Origin: Mastigamoeba balamuthi
Lineage: Eukaryota > Evosea > Mastigamoebida > Mastigamoebidae
Length of the DNA stretch: 64,000 nt
Direction of reading: 5' to 3'
Assembly: GCA_902651635.1 (NCBI GenBank)
Contig: CACRSC010001917.1
Location: forward strand, 477,642-541,641
This document shows, piece after piece, positions 42,967 through 55,443 of this stretch (the stretch's first letter is position 1; the number at the start of each line of letters is the position of its first letter). The notes beneath the pieces are model-generated. The model searched no databases. It saw nothing but the letters and a program-made list of their open reading frames with translations, and had not been told where the DNA came from. Both the position numbers and the translations under genes were made by a program.

Positions 42967-45900
42967 CTACCACTGGTTGTGGCAAAGGGCGCAGTTCTTC
43001 AGGTTGTGCGACTCAGACTCGTACACCGAGTGCTTGCACAGGTGGCATGAGACGTAGTTGCTGTTGATAACCGGCCTTCCAGAAACCACACATGCCGGGA
43101 AGGAAACTCCACAGCCGGGGCATGTCGAGTTCCTGAAAACAAAGAGTGTGAGGGAAGCGCCTATGTGGAGAACTCACCACTCGCGGATCTGAGTGTCGCA
43201 GCTGGGGCAGTTGTACTTCCTCTTGGTCTCAGGGTCCACCGGCGGGTGTCTCGTGAAGATCTCGAACAGGTCCTGATATGCGCGGCGCTGCTCTGGCGTC
43301 AGCGCCTCGAGCATCTCCAGCCTCGTGAACGCGCGGGAGCACTGCTTGTAGTGCTTGTTGTAGTACGAGCTGAGGGCGATCAGCGTGTAGATCTCCCTCT
43401 GATCGAGTATGTCTTCGTACTCGGTCAGCCGGATGGACTGGAGTTCACATGTAAGAACAGTAGCCAATCATATTTTGGGACAAAAAGGGTCGGACGGTTT
43501 TCATGCAGGCGTCGATCTTCCCGCTGTAGAGCTGCGAGTGGGCAAGCATGAGGAAGTGGTAGGCCTCTGCTCCGCGCCATCCCATTTCCAGGATCTTGTC
43601 CTTGCTGGTCGTTGCGGCGTCTGTCATCAGCCCTTCGAGGGTAGCCTTCGCCATTGCCGCATCGCTCATATCCCTATCTTTCCCTCCCTTGCTGGCCTTC
43701 TCCTTCTCCTGATCGAGCAGCTTCTTCCTGTACAACTCCACTTCGTGGGCGGCTAGAATGCACAGCTGCTTGGCTCGGCTCGCCTCCTTTGTCTCCTTCG
43801 CCATCTGGAACAGCAACTTCGCGCTCTCCGTGTGAATACCAGCCTGTTCACGCCGTTAGTTTTTTCGAGTCGGTGCAGCAGACAGGAGAGACCTTGCGGT
43901 ACAGCTGAACGGCGTTGATGAACTTCTTCTTCTTGAGGAGGTGCTCGGCATACTGTGCCAGAAGGCTCTCGATCTGCGGTACGTTGTGGTGCTCCGCAAG
44001 GTCGATTCCCCTGTCCCACTGCAAGCCCGTGAGGTTCTGAACGGGCGAGTAGAGGATCTCACGTCATTGAGGTGTATGCAACAATCCACTGCCGCCTTGA
44101 GGTCGTTGGCTTTGAGGAAGGCCGCGACGGCGTGCTCTGCGAGCCCTACGAGCTCGAACCTCTCTCCAAGCACCTTGAGTAGCGGGTCACCCTCCTGTAG
44201 GAGGTTCACGAGGTCGCGCATCGCGTTGTAGTCTTCGAGTGCAGTGTAGCACTCAGCCAGCGACTTGAGGTTCCCTGCCTGAGAGTAGTACTGCACAGCC
44301 TGCGCGTACTTGTGCCTCTCCGAGTAATAGTCCCCGATCTCGTTCCAGGCACGCGCGAGAAGCGTGTCGTCGCCGCCGGTGCCACTCTGCAGCAGCTGCA
44401 CGACGCGGAACCAGTCCCCCAGACACATGCGCATCTCGATCGCGAGGTCACGGCGGTCGATGTCACGGTAGATATTCTCCGCGCTGTTGAAGTCCTTGAA
44501 GTACGCAGTGACCTCGGCCTTCTGCTTGCTAGGGTCCTGGCGAGGGCAACAGGTTGTCAGTCAGACTTAAGCGCGCCCTCGGATCACCCCTCGCTCACAT
44601 CAATGACTTTGAGGCGCTTGACGAAAGAGATGCCCTGGTAGTCGCTGCACTTGATGAACCCCTTCTCCGCGTGCGGGAAGTCGAGCTTCTGGAGCGACGC
44701 CTCGGCGAAGAGTCTCCACAGACGCGGGTGCGAGTGCTTGTTCACGAAGCTGAGCGAGTCGTCGAGCGAGATGGCCGAGTTCATCACCATCACTGCCGAC
44801 CTCCGAGGTAAGCCAAAGACGCGCAAATCCCTCCTCTTTGAGTACCTCTGGTGTCCCTGAGCGACATGGTCTCGAACACGAAGATGCAGTCCTTCTCCGG
44901 CTTCTCCGGGGCTCTCAGAGCCTCGTCCAGCATGACCGCCTTGATCTTGAGGTTCTTGAACTGACAGAGGTCTGCGCGAGGGTTCTCTCAGCACCAAATG
45001 CGAATACGCTGGCCAACTGTGCGTACACCCTGTGCTGACGACGTTCTCTTCGGGCTCGAGGCCGCGGAACACGTACATCCGGGTCTTCTCCATGACGGCG
45101 AAGAGCTCCGGGTTGTCGTCGGACCAGCGAAGGTCCCAGACGTCCTTGCGCTCGAACGGCAGCACCTTTCCAACGATCTTCTGCTTGTTGGCGGTGCCGG
45201 GCGTCGCGGGCGGCTTGCCAGGGGTGTCGGGCTTCAGCGTCTTACCCTTTCCCTTGGCCGCCTCGGCGGGCTGCTCGCCGGCCTGGATCTTCTCGAGCTC
45301 CTTCTTCTTCACCTCCGCGTCGGGTGTCTTCTCCCTCGCCTCTGTCGCCAGCAGCTCGTATACCAGCAGCAGCCCCTGCGGTCACACTGTTTGCCATTGT
45401 GGCGCAGAGCGCAGAACAATGGAAGGAGGGCCGGACGTGTATGTCTATGAGGGCCAGCCGGGAGCAGTCGCAGTTGAGCGACATGAACTGCGCAAACACG
45501 CCGAGCGGGAAGCGGATGAGCAACCGCATCGCTGGCAGCTGGAACACGTGCGCTGTCCCGCTGCGCCTCGCGATGACCACCGTGTCCTTCCTCGCACAGA
45601 CCGCCACGATCGGGTCCTTCACCTCCCTACCGCCCGCCATACCAACCCCTCGTGAGCACAGGACGATCGACCGCCCAAAGGGCCACCGTACTTCTTGAAG
45701 TTGAGGCCCTGCCCGCTGTCCTCCGTGTCGTCAATGTGGCGCGCCACGTCCCGCCCCGTCCGCGCCTCCTTCTGGAGTAGGCGCTTCGGTCCCTCGCCCT
45801 CGGCTGTAATACAGCAAACGCGTCACTTGGGTGCATCTTAACTGGCCAGGTGGGGTGAGGAGACGCACTCTGGTAGTGCCACGCGTAGAAGTACGCGTTG

Positions 45901-47620
45901 TTGGCGGCGATGACGTGCGTGCCGGTCATAGCCACGCAGGCTGGCTCGATGTCGATGTACTTGCTGTCGATGGGCGAGCCGATGGCGTTGCAGACGATGA
46001 GCACCCACTGCTGGGGCCCCCCGTCGTCGGATTTCTGCGTCAGCACGCAGCGGTCTCCGTAGCTGTGGATGCCCATCAACTTGTTCACATACCTGGTAGG
46101 AGAGGAGGAGGGCACGCGCGAAGTCAGGGCAGCCCGTTGTGCCCTGAGGGGCTCACTTGAGGTGTGGTTCGTCGTTCTTGACGTCCCAGAACATGACGCC
46201 GTGCTCTGGACGGTCCGCCTTGATGAACGAGTACACCAGCGTCTTCTCGAAGTAGCACTGGTGACCCCCCGAGTGTTAGGCTCAGGGATCGGGTGAGGGG
46301 AGAGACAGGAACAGGGGAGCTCTCTGGCGAGTACCCAGTTGTACTTAGGACGGATATTGGCGAAGTAGATGAACGAGTCGACGGCAAGGGCGATACGCAG
46401 GCCGCCGCCCTCCCACGAGATGGCGTTGACAGAGCCCCCGGGCACGCGCAGCGAGCGCACCTGCTGCCCGAACGGCGTGAAGAACGTCACCGTGCTGCTG
46501 TTCTCGCCCTCGCCGGGCTGCGACGGCGACGTGCCCGCCACCGCCAGTGTCGACCCGTTGTGGTTCCACTTCATGCACGTGAGCACCTGCCCCGTGTTCA
46601 CCAGTACGGGCTCTGCAAAGAGAGCAGAAAGAACCCTGAGTGTCGGGTCTCGACACCTCTCCGTCGAGTTCGCGTGGCGTACTGTCGTCGGAATCGCTGG
46701 TCATCAGCTGAATGCGGCCGTTCTCAAAGGCGACGGCCAGCGTGGGGCAGTTGGACTCGACGAAGCCCTCGGAGCCGTCGTACCAGTCTATCGCCACAAT
46801 CGAGGAGCGCGTGCCGTCCTTGCCGTCGGCGTTCTGTGTGGGGATCTTGGTGATGAAGTTGCCCATCTGGTCGAACTTGTGCAGCTCGCCAGTGCCTGTG
46901 CAGAACAGCAGCGCGTGGCTGTCGGGCGACCACTGGACGAGCTTCAGGGGCACGGTGGACACCTCCTTGCCCCAGATCCTGTTGCCCTCGACGGACCCCA
47001 CGATCACCATCCCGTCCTACAGGGAAGAATAAGAATCTCGGAGGCAGCGGGAATCGAACCTCGTAGCAGATGCAGATCTTCTGGCCGTCGTTGGTCCAGC
47101 GCATGTCGGCGACGACGCTCTTGTTGCGGTTGTTGATCATCTCCTCGTACCACATGCCCTTGTACAGCATCCACACGGTGATCTTGCCTGTCTGGTCCGA
47201 GCTGGTCAGCTTCCTGTACTGCTCATTCCACGCCACGACAAGCACGCTCTGCTGGTGCCCTGTGTAATTCCAGGAATTTAGTATATCTGGCGGATACGCG
47301 TATCTAGATACCTTCGAGCGTCTGGTTGACCGAGAGGTTCGAGCCCGGGGCTGCTGCTGCCCCTGCGCCCTTGCCCTGCGTCGCGTCCTTGCCCGTCTGC
47401 GCCTCGAGCTTGAGCACCTTGAGCAGCCCGTTGTCGCCGCCGCATGCGATCCACCCCTGCAGGCTGTTCCAGCTGAGCGACCTCAGCTGCAGCCCTCCGG
47501 GGATAGCGATCTGGAGAGCACACGCAGACCCTCGCGTGAGAACTCAGGGGAAGGGCGGGGGAGGAGCGATCACTCGATCGCGAGGGCGTGGCCAACCTTT
47601 TTGCTGAGATAGACGAACAT
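42967..47620 (-). CDS. IFT121: IFT121 (WDR35), intraflagellar transport complex A subunit
   Basis: About 13 exons, roughly 1,150-1,200 residues. The start MFVYLSKK (one small exon) leads into [20 protein letters not shown] and [67 protein letters not shown] and [14 protein letters not shown], the N-terminal WD40 propeller of WDR35. [20 protein letters not shown] and [10 protein letters not shown] are further signature stretches. A second propeller, a TPR-like helical array (43150-44560) and a C-terminal zinc ribbon ([23 protein letters not shown]) follow. IFT121 belongs to the IFT-A complex that drives retrograde ciliary transport and imports membrane proteins. A Lys/Pro-rich insert lies near 45190-45300. 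Confidence 0.93.
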
Positions 47621-47853
47621 CGCGTGGCGCAGGCGCGGGCGAGTTGGCTTTGATTCAGAGCGGCTGCTATAATTAGGAGCGACACGTCACCCAGATTTTC
47701 CTCACGGAAGATTTCCCTCTTGGATCAAGAAATCCGTTTACAACCGCCCCGGGACTCGGTGTCACAAAAACGGTTCAACCGGGTCACTGTCCCTGCGTCT
47801 GCCCGCACACCGCAGCGCCCCCGCCCACAGCAGCGACAACCGCGAGACCCCGA

Positions 47854-50800
47854 ATGGCGTCCTCCGTGGCCAACGCGTTCCGCAGGACGATTATGGTGGC
47901 GTCATCGGCCGTCGGCGCTGCCCCTCCGCGGCCGCCCAAGCCGCAGGGGCCGCCGCCGGCGGGCGGGCCCCAGAGGGACCCCTCGCCGTACGCCCCGCCG
48001 CGGGACCTGCAGCAGCTGCTCAGGGAGGTGGAGGAGACGCACAAGGTACCACAGATCTCGATATTCTGAATTCCGCGATCGCTAGCTGAACGCGGCGCCC
48101 TGCAGCCCCTGCTGGCGGCGAGGGACGTGCTGAGGGCTGTGAGACGCGGGCTGGAGCGGCAGCAGGCGGCCATACAAGGCACGGATGCCCGCGGGCGCTT
48201 CCCGAAACTCCCCGTTCAGCGCTCAGCGGGGAGGGCGTGAGAGGAGGGGACAATTTCCAAACTGACGTTCCTCTTCGGTGCCCCACCACAGCCCAGATCG
48301 TAGAGGCGGAGAACATGATCAGGGCGATGCAGGAGTACTCGATCAACTGTGTCTCGGCCGACGTCAACGACTGCTTCGACATCGGTGCCGCCTGATGCCC
48401 CCCTCCCCTCCGCCCCCTCTGACACGCGCGCCGCTCCAGGCAACTGCATGGCGACGGTGGGCGGGTTCATGACTGCCATACACTGCAACATACAGCCAAA
48501 GCTCGTGCGGTTCCACGCGCGCACGTGCCCCACCCTCTTACTCTTTCTCTTCTCTCGCTCGTGCGGCAACAGCGCTTGGCCTTGAACGAGCACTCGGCAG
48601 CGTTTGCGGATATACTGAAGGCCGTGGACAATCAGATCGTGAGCCACCAGAGGGTTCGCTCTCAGCCAATACTCATGCACGCTCACAGGAGTTCCGAGAG
48701 GCGCTGTTCAAACTGCGCAGCGAGGTCGAGGACATCAACAGCCGTATACAGAGCATGCACACGAAAGGCAAGGTGGACATCGCGAAGCTCACAGAGGCGA
48801 GTAGGAGGGGTTTTAGAGTCGGTCTGTGGGCGCTTCTCTGACACCCGGCGCCGTTACAGCTGCAACAAGAGAGGGACTCGATGACCGAGAGGCTGCAGAA
48901 GACCTCCGAGCAGGCAATAGTCGGCTTCGAGAACGTCGCTGCTCTGTACGGGCCTCACCTCGGCATACCGGCTACCCGTGCTCACAGAGCCCGTGCTGCA
49001 GCTTCAGCTGGAGAGGCCTCGAGACGTTCTCGCAGTACATCGACTCGTACAGCGGTTTCTTCAAGGAGTGCGCAGCCTCATGCCTACGCAGCCTCTTGTA
49101 CAGCCCTGAACGTGCCTCTCCAGAAACGAGGAAATGGTCATGGCCGTCCGGCCGAAGTACACAGAGTGGGGAATCCAAGCAGTGCGGCTCAGATCGGTGC
49201 AGGAGAGAAAGGCCGCCGAGCTCTCGGAGCTCGGCAGCGCGTCGTCGGGCCAGACGGCTGTGGCGATGTCCAACGGCATCCTGCAAGTCTTTGCCGACAC
49301 GCAGACAACGTACATCGACAGGCTCAAGCTCATCGTCAACGGCTACCTGGCGTCTGCCCTGCGCGACGGCTCCCTGTTCGTGGACATGAGCAAGGACGAC
49401 GTGGAGGTCATCTTCAGCAACACGCCAGCGTTGCTGGAGATGCACACGACGATGCTCCAGAGGCTCGTGGCCACGCAGAGCGTCTCCAGGGCCTTCAGCG
49501 AGCACATTGTGCCCTTCCACATGTCCCTCGTCACCTCTGACTCGTTTGAGACAGGAAGAGTTCCAGCAGAATTACGCCAAGTACCTCGAGCACTATCCGC
49601 AGTCGGTGGCGATGCTAGCGCAGTGCCGAAAGAAGTCCAAGACATTCAGTGGCATTCTCAAGGTGTGCCGTAGCCTGTCTATATCCGCAATCAACACTCT
49701 TTCAGGCCCAGGAGGCTCAGGACCAGGAGAAGTCCGACCTGGACGAACTCCTGACTCTCCCGTTCGACCATCTCCGCCGCTGTTGCGACTTCATCACGTC
49801 GCTACCTATCACGGCGCTCGGGCCCACGTCCGAGAGCCAGTCGGTCTCGCGCACGATCAACGTGCTGCGCGACCTCGCGCAGCAAGCGGACCTCATGCGC
49901 AGGGTCTCGCAGGCTCGAGGTATCGCCAAGGCGGTGAGTGACTGGCCCGAGGGCGGCGACAACCCGCAGCCCCCCCAGCGCAGCTTCGTGGCCGAGTACC
50001 CCGTCTCCCTGCAGCAGAACATCTCGGCGCTCCTGTTCGTGCTGAGCGATGTCGTGCTGGTCGTGCGCAAGCCGTCGATGCTGCAAACGACGCTCCTCAG
50101 GAAGCAGTACCAGTACGTCAACGCGCTGCGGATGGAGCCGCTCGTTCTGCGCGAGCTGTCCGACTCTGATGGCTATCCCCTGCGCAACGTCGTGGACCTG
50201 GCCGACGACCAGACGTCCATCGCCGTCGGTTTCGAGAGCGACGAGCAGCGCAAGAAATTCGTCACTGACATACGGGGCACAAAGGCCCAGACGAACCGGA
50301 CTCGCGTGTTCGGCGTGCCGCTCGCCGAGCTCATGTCGTCCAAGCGCGAGAAGGGCAGGGATGTGCCCTCTTTTGTAGAGGAGATCTTCGAGGCGATGCT
50401 GGCCGACGGCGCGCTCGATTCCGAGGGCATCTTCCGCATGTCGGGCAGCGCCAGCGAGATCGACGGCATGCGCCTCAAGCTCGACAGTGGGATGCACGTG
50501 TCCTTCCAAGGGGTGTCAGTAAACTCGCTGGCGGGCCTGCTCAAACTGTTCCTGCGGAACCTGCCTGATCCCCTTATCACACGCAACGTCTACGACATGA
50601 TCTCCGCCGCTGCAAGTACTATTGCGTGCTACTTGTCTTCCGTTGCCAACCGAACTTGCTTCGTGCAGTGGCGCCGAACGAGGCGGAGAGAGCGAGGCTG
50701 CTGAGGGACATTGTGGCCAAGCTGCCGCAGCTGAACCAGTGCCTCCTCCAGGAGGTCATGCGCTTCCTCAGCATGGTCGTGGCGCACTCGGACGTGAACA

Positions 50801-51435
50801 AGATGAACGCACGCAACCTCAGCATCGTCTTCGGCCCCTCTCTGCTGAGCTGCAGAGGTCCCTCGGACGACTCGCTCGACTCCGGAAACCCCAACTTCGC
50901 CATAGTCCAGCTCTTTATCGAGAACTACTCCCAGATCTTCTCGGTACCCGCACAACCCTTCGTGGCTGCCCCTGTCGACTTAACGCGCGCTTGGCAGTCG
51001 ATCGAAATGAAGCGAAAGCGCAGGACGATGGCGCCGTGCAGGCCAGTGCCACCGAGGCCCTCTGCGGCCCTTCCGCCACGGCCCGCGCTCCCGCCGCCCA
51101 GGATGCAGGCGGCGGCGGCGGGGGAGATCACGCTGTCGCTGCGGGACATTGTGAAGCAGGGGCCTCTGCAGCTGATGGGCCACAGCCAGACGTCGTGGAG
51201 CTCGCGGTGGTTCATCCTCAAGCGCGGATACATGTTCTGCTTCAAGTCGCAGAAGGACACGAAGGCGCTGCACGTGTGGAACCTGTGCGCGGGGTGTGCC
51301 GAGGAGACGGTCATCCCGCGCAAGCAGTTCTGCATCAGCGTCACGGTACCCGGGGTCGACAACGTCGTCCTCGCAGCCGCCAGTCAGCTGGAGGTGCTCG
51401 ACTGGCTCCACTACCTCGAGGAGTGCTCCATCTAG
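47854..51435 (+). CDS. RhoGEF-PH-RhoGAP-PH protein (A)
   Basis: A multi-exon gene of roughly 950 residues. The N-terminus is Pro-rich (PPRPPKPQGPPPAGG) and leads into coiled coil (LQQLLREVEE, ELNEHSAAF-type). A DH-like domain around 49320-49930 has VDMSKDDVEVIFSNTPALLE, HTTMLQRLVA, EEFQQNYAKYLEHYPQSVAM and LPFDHLRRCCDFI. A PH-like region (50000-50270) contains LFVLSDVVLVVRK. The RhoGAP domain (50320-50940) has VPSFVEEIFEAMLADGALDS, GIFRMSG (arginine finger), LLKLFLRNLPDPLI and MNARNLSIVFGPSLLS. The C-terminal PH domain ends with RWFILKRGYMFCFKS and LEVLDWLHYLEEC. It could both load and turn off Rho-family GTPases, controlling actin. Exons 2-7 (48046-48900) are approximate. Confidence 0.82.
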
Positions 51436-51565
51436 GCCGCCTAAGCAAACACCACCACTCCCAAAGGCTCCTCCACCCCCCTCTTTTGCACCACCAGGAA
51501 AATGTTTCTAAACGAGTTTTCGGTTTGGTTATCAATTGATTTCCCCGTCTGCACTGTGCTTTCGC

Positions 51566-52102
51566 TTACAAGACAGAGCAGCACGAGCACGCTCGTCCCC
51601 CCTTGCGTCTCTCGGCGACGTCGAGCAGCTCGAGGGCCTCCACGTCATTCCCCTTCCCCGCCACCTCGCCTTCGCCGTCGGCCGCCGGGTCCGAGCGCGG
51701 GACGATGTCCTCGAGGATGAGGGGCTTCGCGGTGGCCTCGTCGTCGACGTCGGCGCAGTCGCGGGGGTCCAGCGCCCCCGGCGACGCGGGCATCGCGGCC
51801 CCGCGCCCGCGCTCGCCGTCGATGCGCTTCACGCGCTCCTCGAGGCGCGCCCGGTACACCTCGGGCTTCTCGAGGGGCGCGCCGTTGACGCCGAACATCC
51901 ACCCGCTCATGTCGGGCGCGCCGCCCCTGCGCTGCTGCTGCTGCGCGAGGACCTCGGGCGGGGGCGGCGCGATCAGGGGGACAGGGACAGCCGCGGCGGG
52001 CGCGGCCGCCTCGCGGGCCGACTGGGAGGGAGCGGCGCGCGGGCCGTCGGCCTCCTCCCAGTCGCCAAAGTCGTCTGCGCTGGCGAGCGAGATGCGCGCC
52101 AT
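51566..52102 (-). CDS. Small acidic/proline-rich protein with CaaX prenylation motif
   Basis: A single exon of 178 residues. It begins MARISLASADDFGDWEEADG, an acidic DDFGDW segment like adaptor-binding peptides, followed by Ala/Pro-rich sequence, MSGWMFGVNGAPLEKPEVYR, a charged helix (ARLEERVKRIDGERG) and an acidic tail. The C-terminus CSCCSVL is a CaaX box (CSVL) with preceding cysteines; Leu at the last position favours geranylgeranylation, and upstream Cys may be palmitoylated. It is thus probably membrane-anchored. It is not a small GTPase: there is no P-loop. Function is unknown. It is convergent with the RhoGAP gene, 131 bp apart. Confidence 0.7.
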   Translation of the reverse strand: MARISLASADDFGDWEEADGPRAAPSQSAREAAAPAAAVPVPLIAPPPPEVLAQQQQRRGGAPDMSGWMFGVNGAPLEKPEVYRARLEERVKRIDGERGRGAAMPASPGALDPRDCADVDDEATAKPLILEDIVPRSDPAADGEGEVAGKGNDVEALELLDVAERRKGGRACSCCSVL

Positions 52103-53033
52103 CCGGAGATAGCGAACCTGTGCAACTTGAATCCTATCGGCAAATCTGTGAATTCACGTCACCGTGCTACTGACCAGATCTGAAGGGAATCACAAACGCT
52201 CACATTTCACCACACCCAGATGCGCCCAACTGGATCTCGAACTGGCTAAAGTGATGTGTCTTGTGGTGGGGCCTTGCAATCATCTTGCCCGCAGAGGGGC
52301 TATACCTTTGTTTCGTGGCCACCATCTGCATTTGGCGATCCTGGACATTCAGGACTGAGATCACACTGACTGCTCAGGGTACCTGAGCTGGCATATAGGT
52401 GGCAGCAGGCACCCCCGAGACTCTGATGCACTGCAGGGCTTCAGTGTCACATTGTGCAAGAGAAAGGCGTGTACTTGTGTTCCTCTACAATGCGCTCAAA
52501 GTTCTAGGTGAGAGCCTTACATCTTAGCTCTGCCCTTCATCAGAGTTCAAACCTGAGATGGCCCTAGCCAGTCTGAGATCACAGCGTATTCTTGTGATCC
52601 TTGCAAAATCACCACACAGCCATCACTTATGAACTGAACAAATAATTCAGGCCCTGCGGTTGTTTCTTGGTCAATTGTATGCGGTTACTTTGTTGTTGAT
52701 CCGGTAGCCTTGGCAATCTGCACACACGTTGGTGGAGACTCACTCCTAGCAGGCTTGATAGAAGAACATATAATTCGGGGAGTGTTCAGGAGGAAGATGG
52801 CGTAGTCCTCCACCGCGGGCGTCTTCTCGAAAATTTACGACCTTCGATCCTTGGCGAGAGAGGGGTGGGATTGACAGTGTAGTACGAGACGAGGCTGAGA
52901 ATTGCCTTCCCTCCCAAAACCGATTGGTAATATCCCCGAGATTTGCTGCGGTGGATTTATTGTTGGGCACTTTAACCGCCAAGCTCGTGCGCGCGGGGTG
53001 TGTGTGCCGACCCCCCGCTCCCTCCCCAGCGCA
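52103..53033. other. Intergenic region, AT-richer
   Basis: No gene is recognised in this ~930-bp stretch. Composition is closer to the AT-rich islands than to genes. AATATC occurs at 52927, about 108 nt before the WDR37-like start. Confidence 0.5.
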
Positions 53034-55150
53034 ATGTCCGACGCGCGACTCACGCGCGACCGCGAGTACCTCGCGTGCAAGGCTCGCCTGGCCGACCTCT
53101 TTGCCCAGATCGACAAGGAGTTCGACTCGCTGTGGGATGAAAACCAATCGCGTGCGTCCCAGCCACCCGCCCAGCGATCCTCGCACGCGTCTCGCTCCCC
53201 AGAGCGTCGAGTCCGCTCGGTTCTCGGGGGCCCCCGCCGACTCACCGCCACCCGGGCGCGCAGTCAGGATGAGGCTCGGAATGGAGCCGCTCAAGGACCA
53301 GCCCCGCAGCAAGTTCAAGCTCAAGAAGCTCACCACACGTAACGACAAGAAGGCACGTTTCTGCTGTCGCGTTCGGGAACCCTCAACGGCTTTCGCTCGA
53401 CGGGGTGAGGCGGGGGCGCACAATATCGAGCCAGAGACGACGCCCGCACAGCGGAATTCCTTTTTCCCAAGCATTCTCCATTGCAAAAAAGCATTGAACA
53501 CTGCTGACGACGCGGATGGGTGGCACCGACGGTGCAGGGCAAGGAGTCGGAGGACAGGTGGGCGCACAGCAAGTCGTTCACCGGGCACAGAGACGGCGTG
53601 TGGGAGACGACCACGTGCCCGTGGGACAACGCCCTCTTCGCCACGGCCTCTGTGGGTGCGCTGCCTCGTGGCTCGGGAGGGGCTTCTCTCGGCCGTCGCC
53701 TGTCGGTCTTGGGCGGAGAGTAATGCCGTGTTTTGGCTTTGTGCGCCAGTTTTATTTCGATCTTCCTCGATTAGCGAGTCTCTGTCATCTGCGCGTAGTT
53801 GCGTGTGTTGTATCGATTTTTGGTCGTAGTGGCAACTGACGGTCATTCAGATCGCACTGCTCGGCTGTGGTCTGCGGAGACGGGGCAGTGCGTTTTCGCG
53901 TACTTCGGGCACAAGGGCAGCGTGAACAGCGTCCGCTTCCGCCCGGACCAGCGCCTCGTGCTCACCGCCAGCGGGGACCGCAGCATCCACGTCAGCCGCG
54001 TCGCCCCTGACGCCGCGCTGCTGCGCCACCCGAGCGTCTCGTCTGCCGCTGGAGGCGCGCGGAGCTCTCTGACGCACTCGGGCACTGTCGCTGGCGCCAA
54101 GCCCGTGGTCCGCCCGTGGGCCCCTGTGCTCGTTGACGGCCAGTCGGCGGCGGCCCGGCCCGATGGCGGACAGTCGCACGCCAACAGCGACACCGAGTCG
54201 CCAGCGGGGCCGCCGTCGCCCGCACAGGGGCTCGCGGGGCCCGCGGGCATGACGGCGTCTCCGCTGGTGCTGCAGAGCCAGGCGCCCGTCGAGCATGTCG
54301 ACGACATCGAGCTGGTCGACGGGGCCCCGGCGGCGGCGCCCACGCCGACGGTGTTCGTCCGCAGCCCCGTGCAGGAGTACAAGGGACACAACGGCGTCGT
54401 CATCGCCGCGGACTGGGTGGGCGCGGACAAGGTCGTCAGCGCGTCGTGGGACAAGACGGTGCGCCTGTGGAGCGTCAACGGCGCGGAGATCGTCCAGATA
54501 CCCATCGGGGGCGCAGAGCGCATGCACCTGAGCAACGTCACCGTGCACCCGACGGCGCCCGTGGTCGTCTGCAGCTCCTCGGACGGCTCCTTCAGGGTCT
54601 GGGACACCCGCATCAGCCCCAACCCCCACTCTAACGTCGAGACTGTTGTCTGTCACGAGTTCGCACCACCCCCTGCTCCTCCTCCAGGCGTCGGTAATAC
54701 GTTGTCTGACTCCGGGTTCCCTCATCCCGCAGCTCGTGCCTGACAGCCGTATTCTCCAAGGACGGGGACAGCATCATCTCGAGCGGCGCAGACAGGTTCA
54801 TCAAGGTGTGGGACCCGCGCAACTTCAAGTCGCCCAAGGAGGCCGTCAAGGGCTCGACGCCCCTCGGGCGGCTGTGGCTGTCGCCCGTGAACCACCTGTT
54901 CGTGGTGCCGCAGGACGGGGACTCGCTGCACGTCTACGACCTCACCGGACACCGCCGCGGCAAGATGAAGGCCGAGCGGTCGGACCACCAAGAAGACGCC
55001 CCTGTATCGACCTCCAACTTTTACCTCAGCGCATTCTCAACGCGTTTCCCCTCAACACAGTTCACCTGCGCGTCGTGGGCATCGAACGAGACGATGCTGT
55101 ACACGGGCAACTTCGAGGGGAAGGTGACTGCGTGGAGAGCTGCTTGGTAA
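53034..55150 (+). CDS. WDR37: WDR37-like WD40 protein
   Basis: The N-terminal exon from 53034 contains CKARLADLFAQIDKEFDSLW, a helix close to the start of WDR37 (RL..LF.QIE.EF..L). After a basic linker (KFKLKKLTTRNDKK) come WD repeats: TGHRDGVWETTTCPWDNALF, DRTARLWSAETGQCVFAYFG, HKGSVNSVRFRPDQRLVLTA, then a ~110-residue acidic/Ser-rich insert, YKGHNGVVIAADWVGADKVV, SASWDKTVRLWSVNG, RFIKVWDPRNFKSPKEA and ASWASNETMLYTGNFEGKVT. The GVVIAADW and VSASWD stretches are typical WDR37. Animal WDR37 pairs with PACS proteins in ER/Golgi calcium handling. Exon boundaries between 53150 and 53850 are approximate. Confidence 0.8.
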
Positions 55151-55443
55151 ACCCAGTGTCCCAGAGCAAGTATTCTCTCAGCAAATGTACTTAATCTTCT
55201 ACCCGCATTCCTAAATGCTCGTTCTCTCGATCCAATCCTCGTCCACCGAACAGAAACACCAGCTGAAGTGATTTCCACATCAAGATAAAGGAGTAACGCA
55301 TGCGCGTACTCTGATAGAGTGATCGTATTGGGCGTACGATGAGCTTACGGGGCTTTGTCAGCGCGTTGTGCGATGTCCTCGTAAAGTCATTGTGCAAATT
55401 GGTCGCCTACTTGTTTGGTGTTCTCAGTGTGTGTTGCTCTTAA
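55151..55443. other. Convergent 3' intergenic region
   Basis: This 293-bp stretch lies between the stop codons of the WDR37-like gene (+) and the RhoGEF-RhoGAP gene B (-). No gene is seen. Confidence 0.5.
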
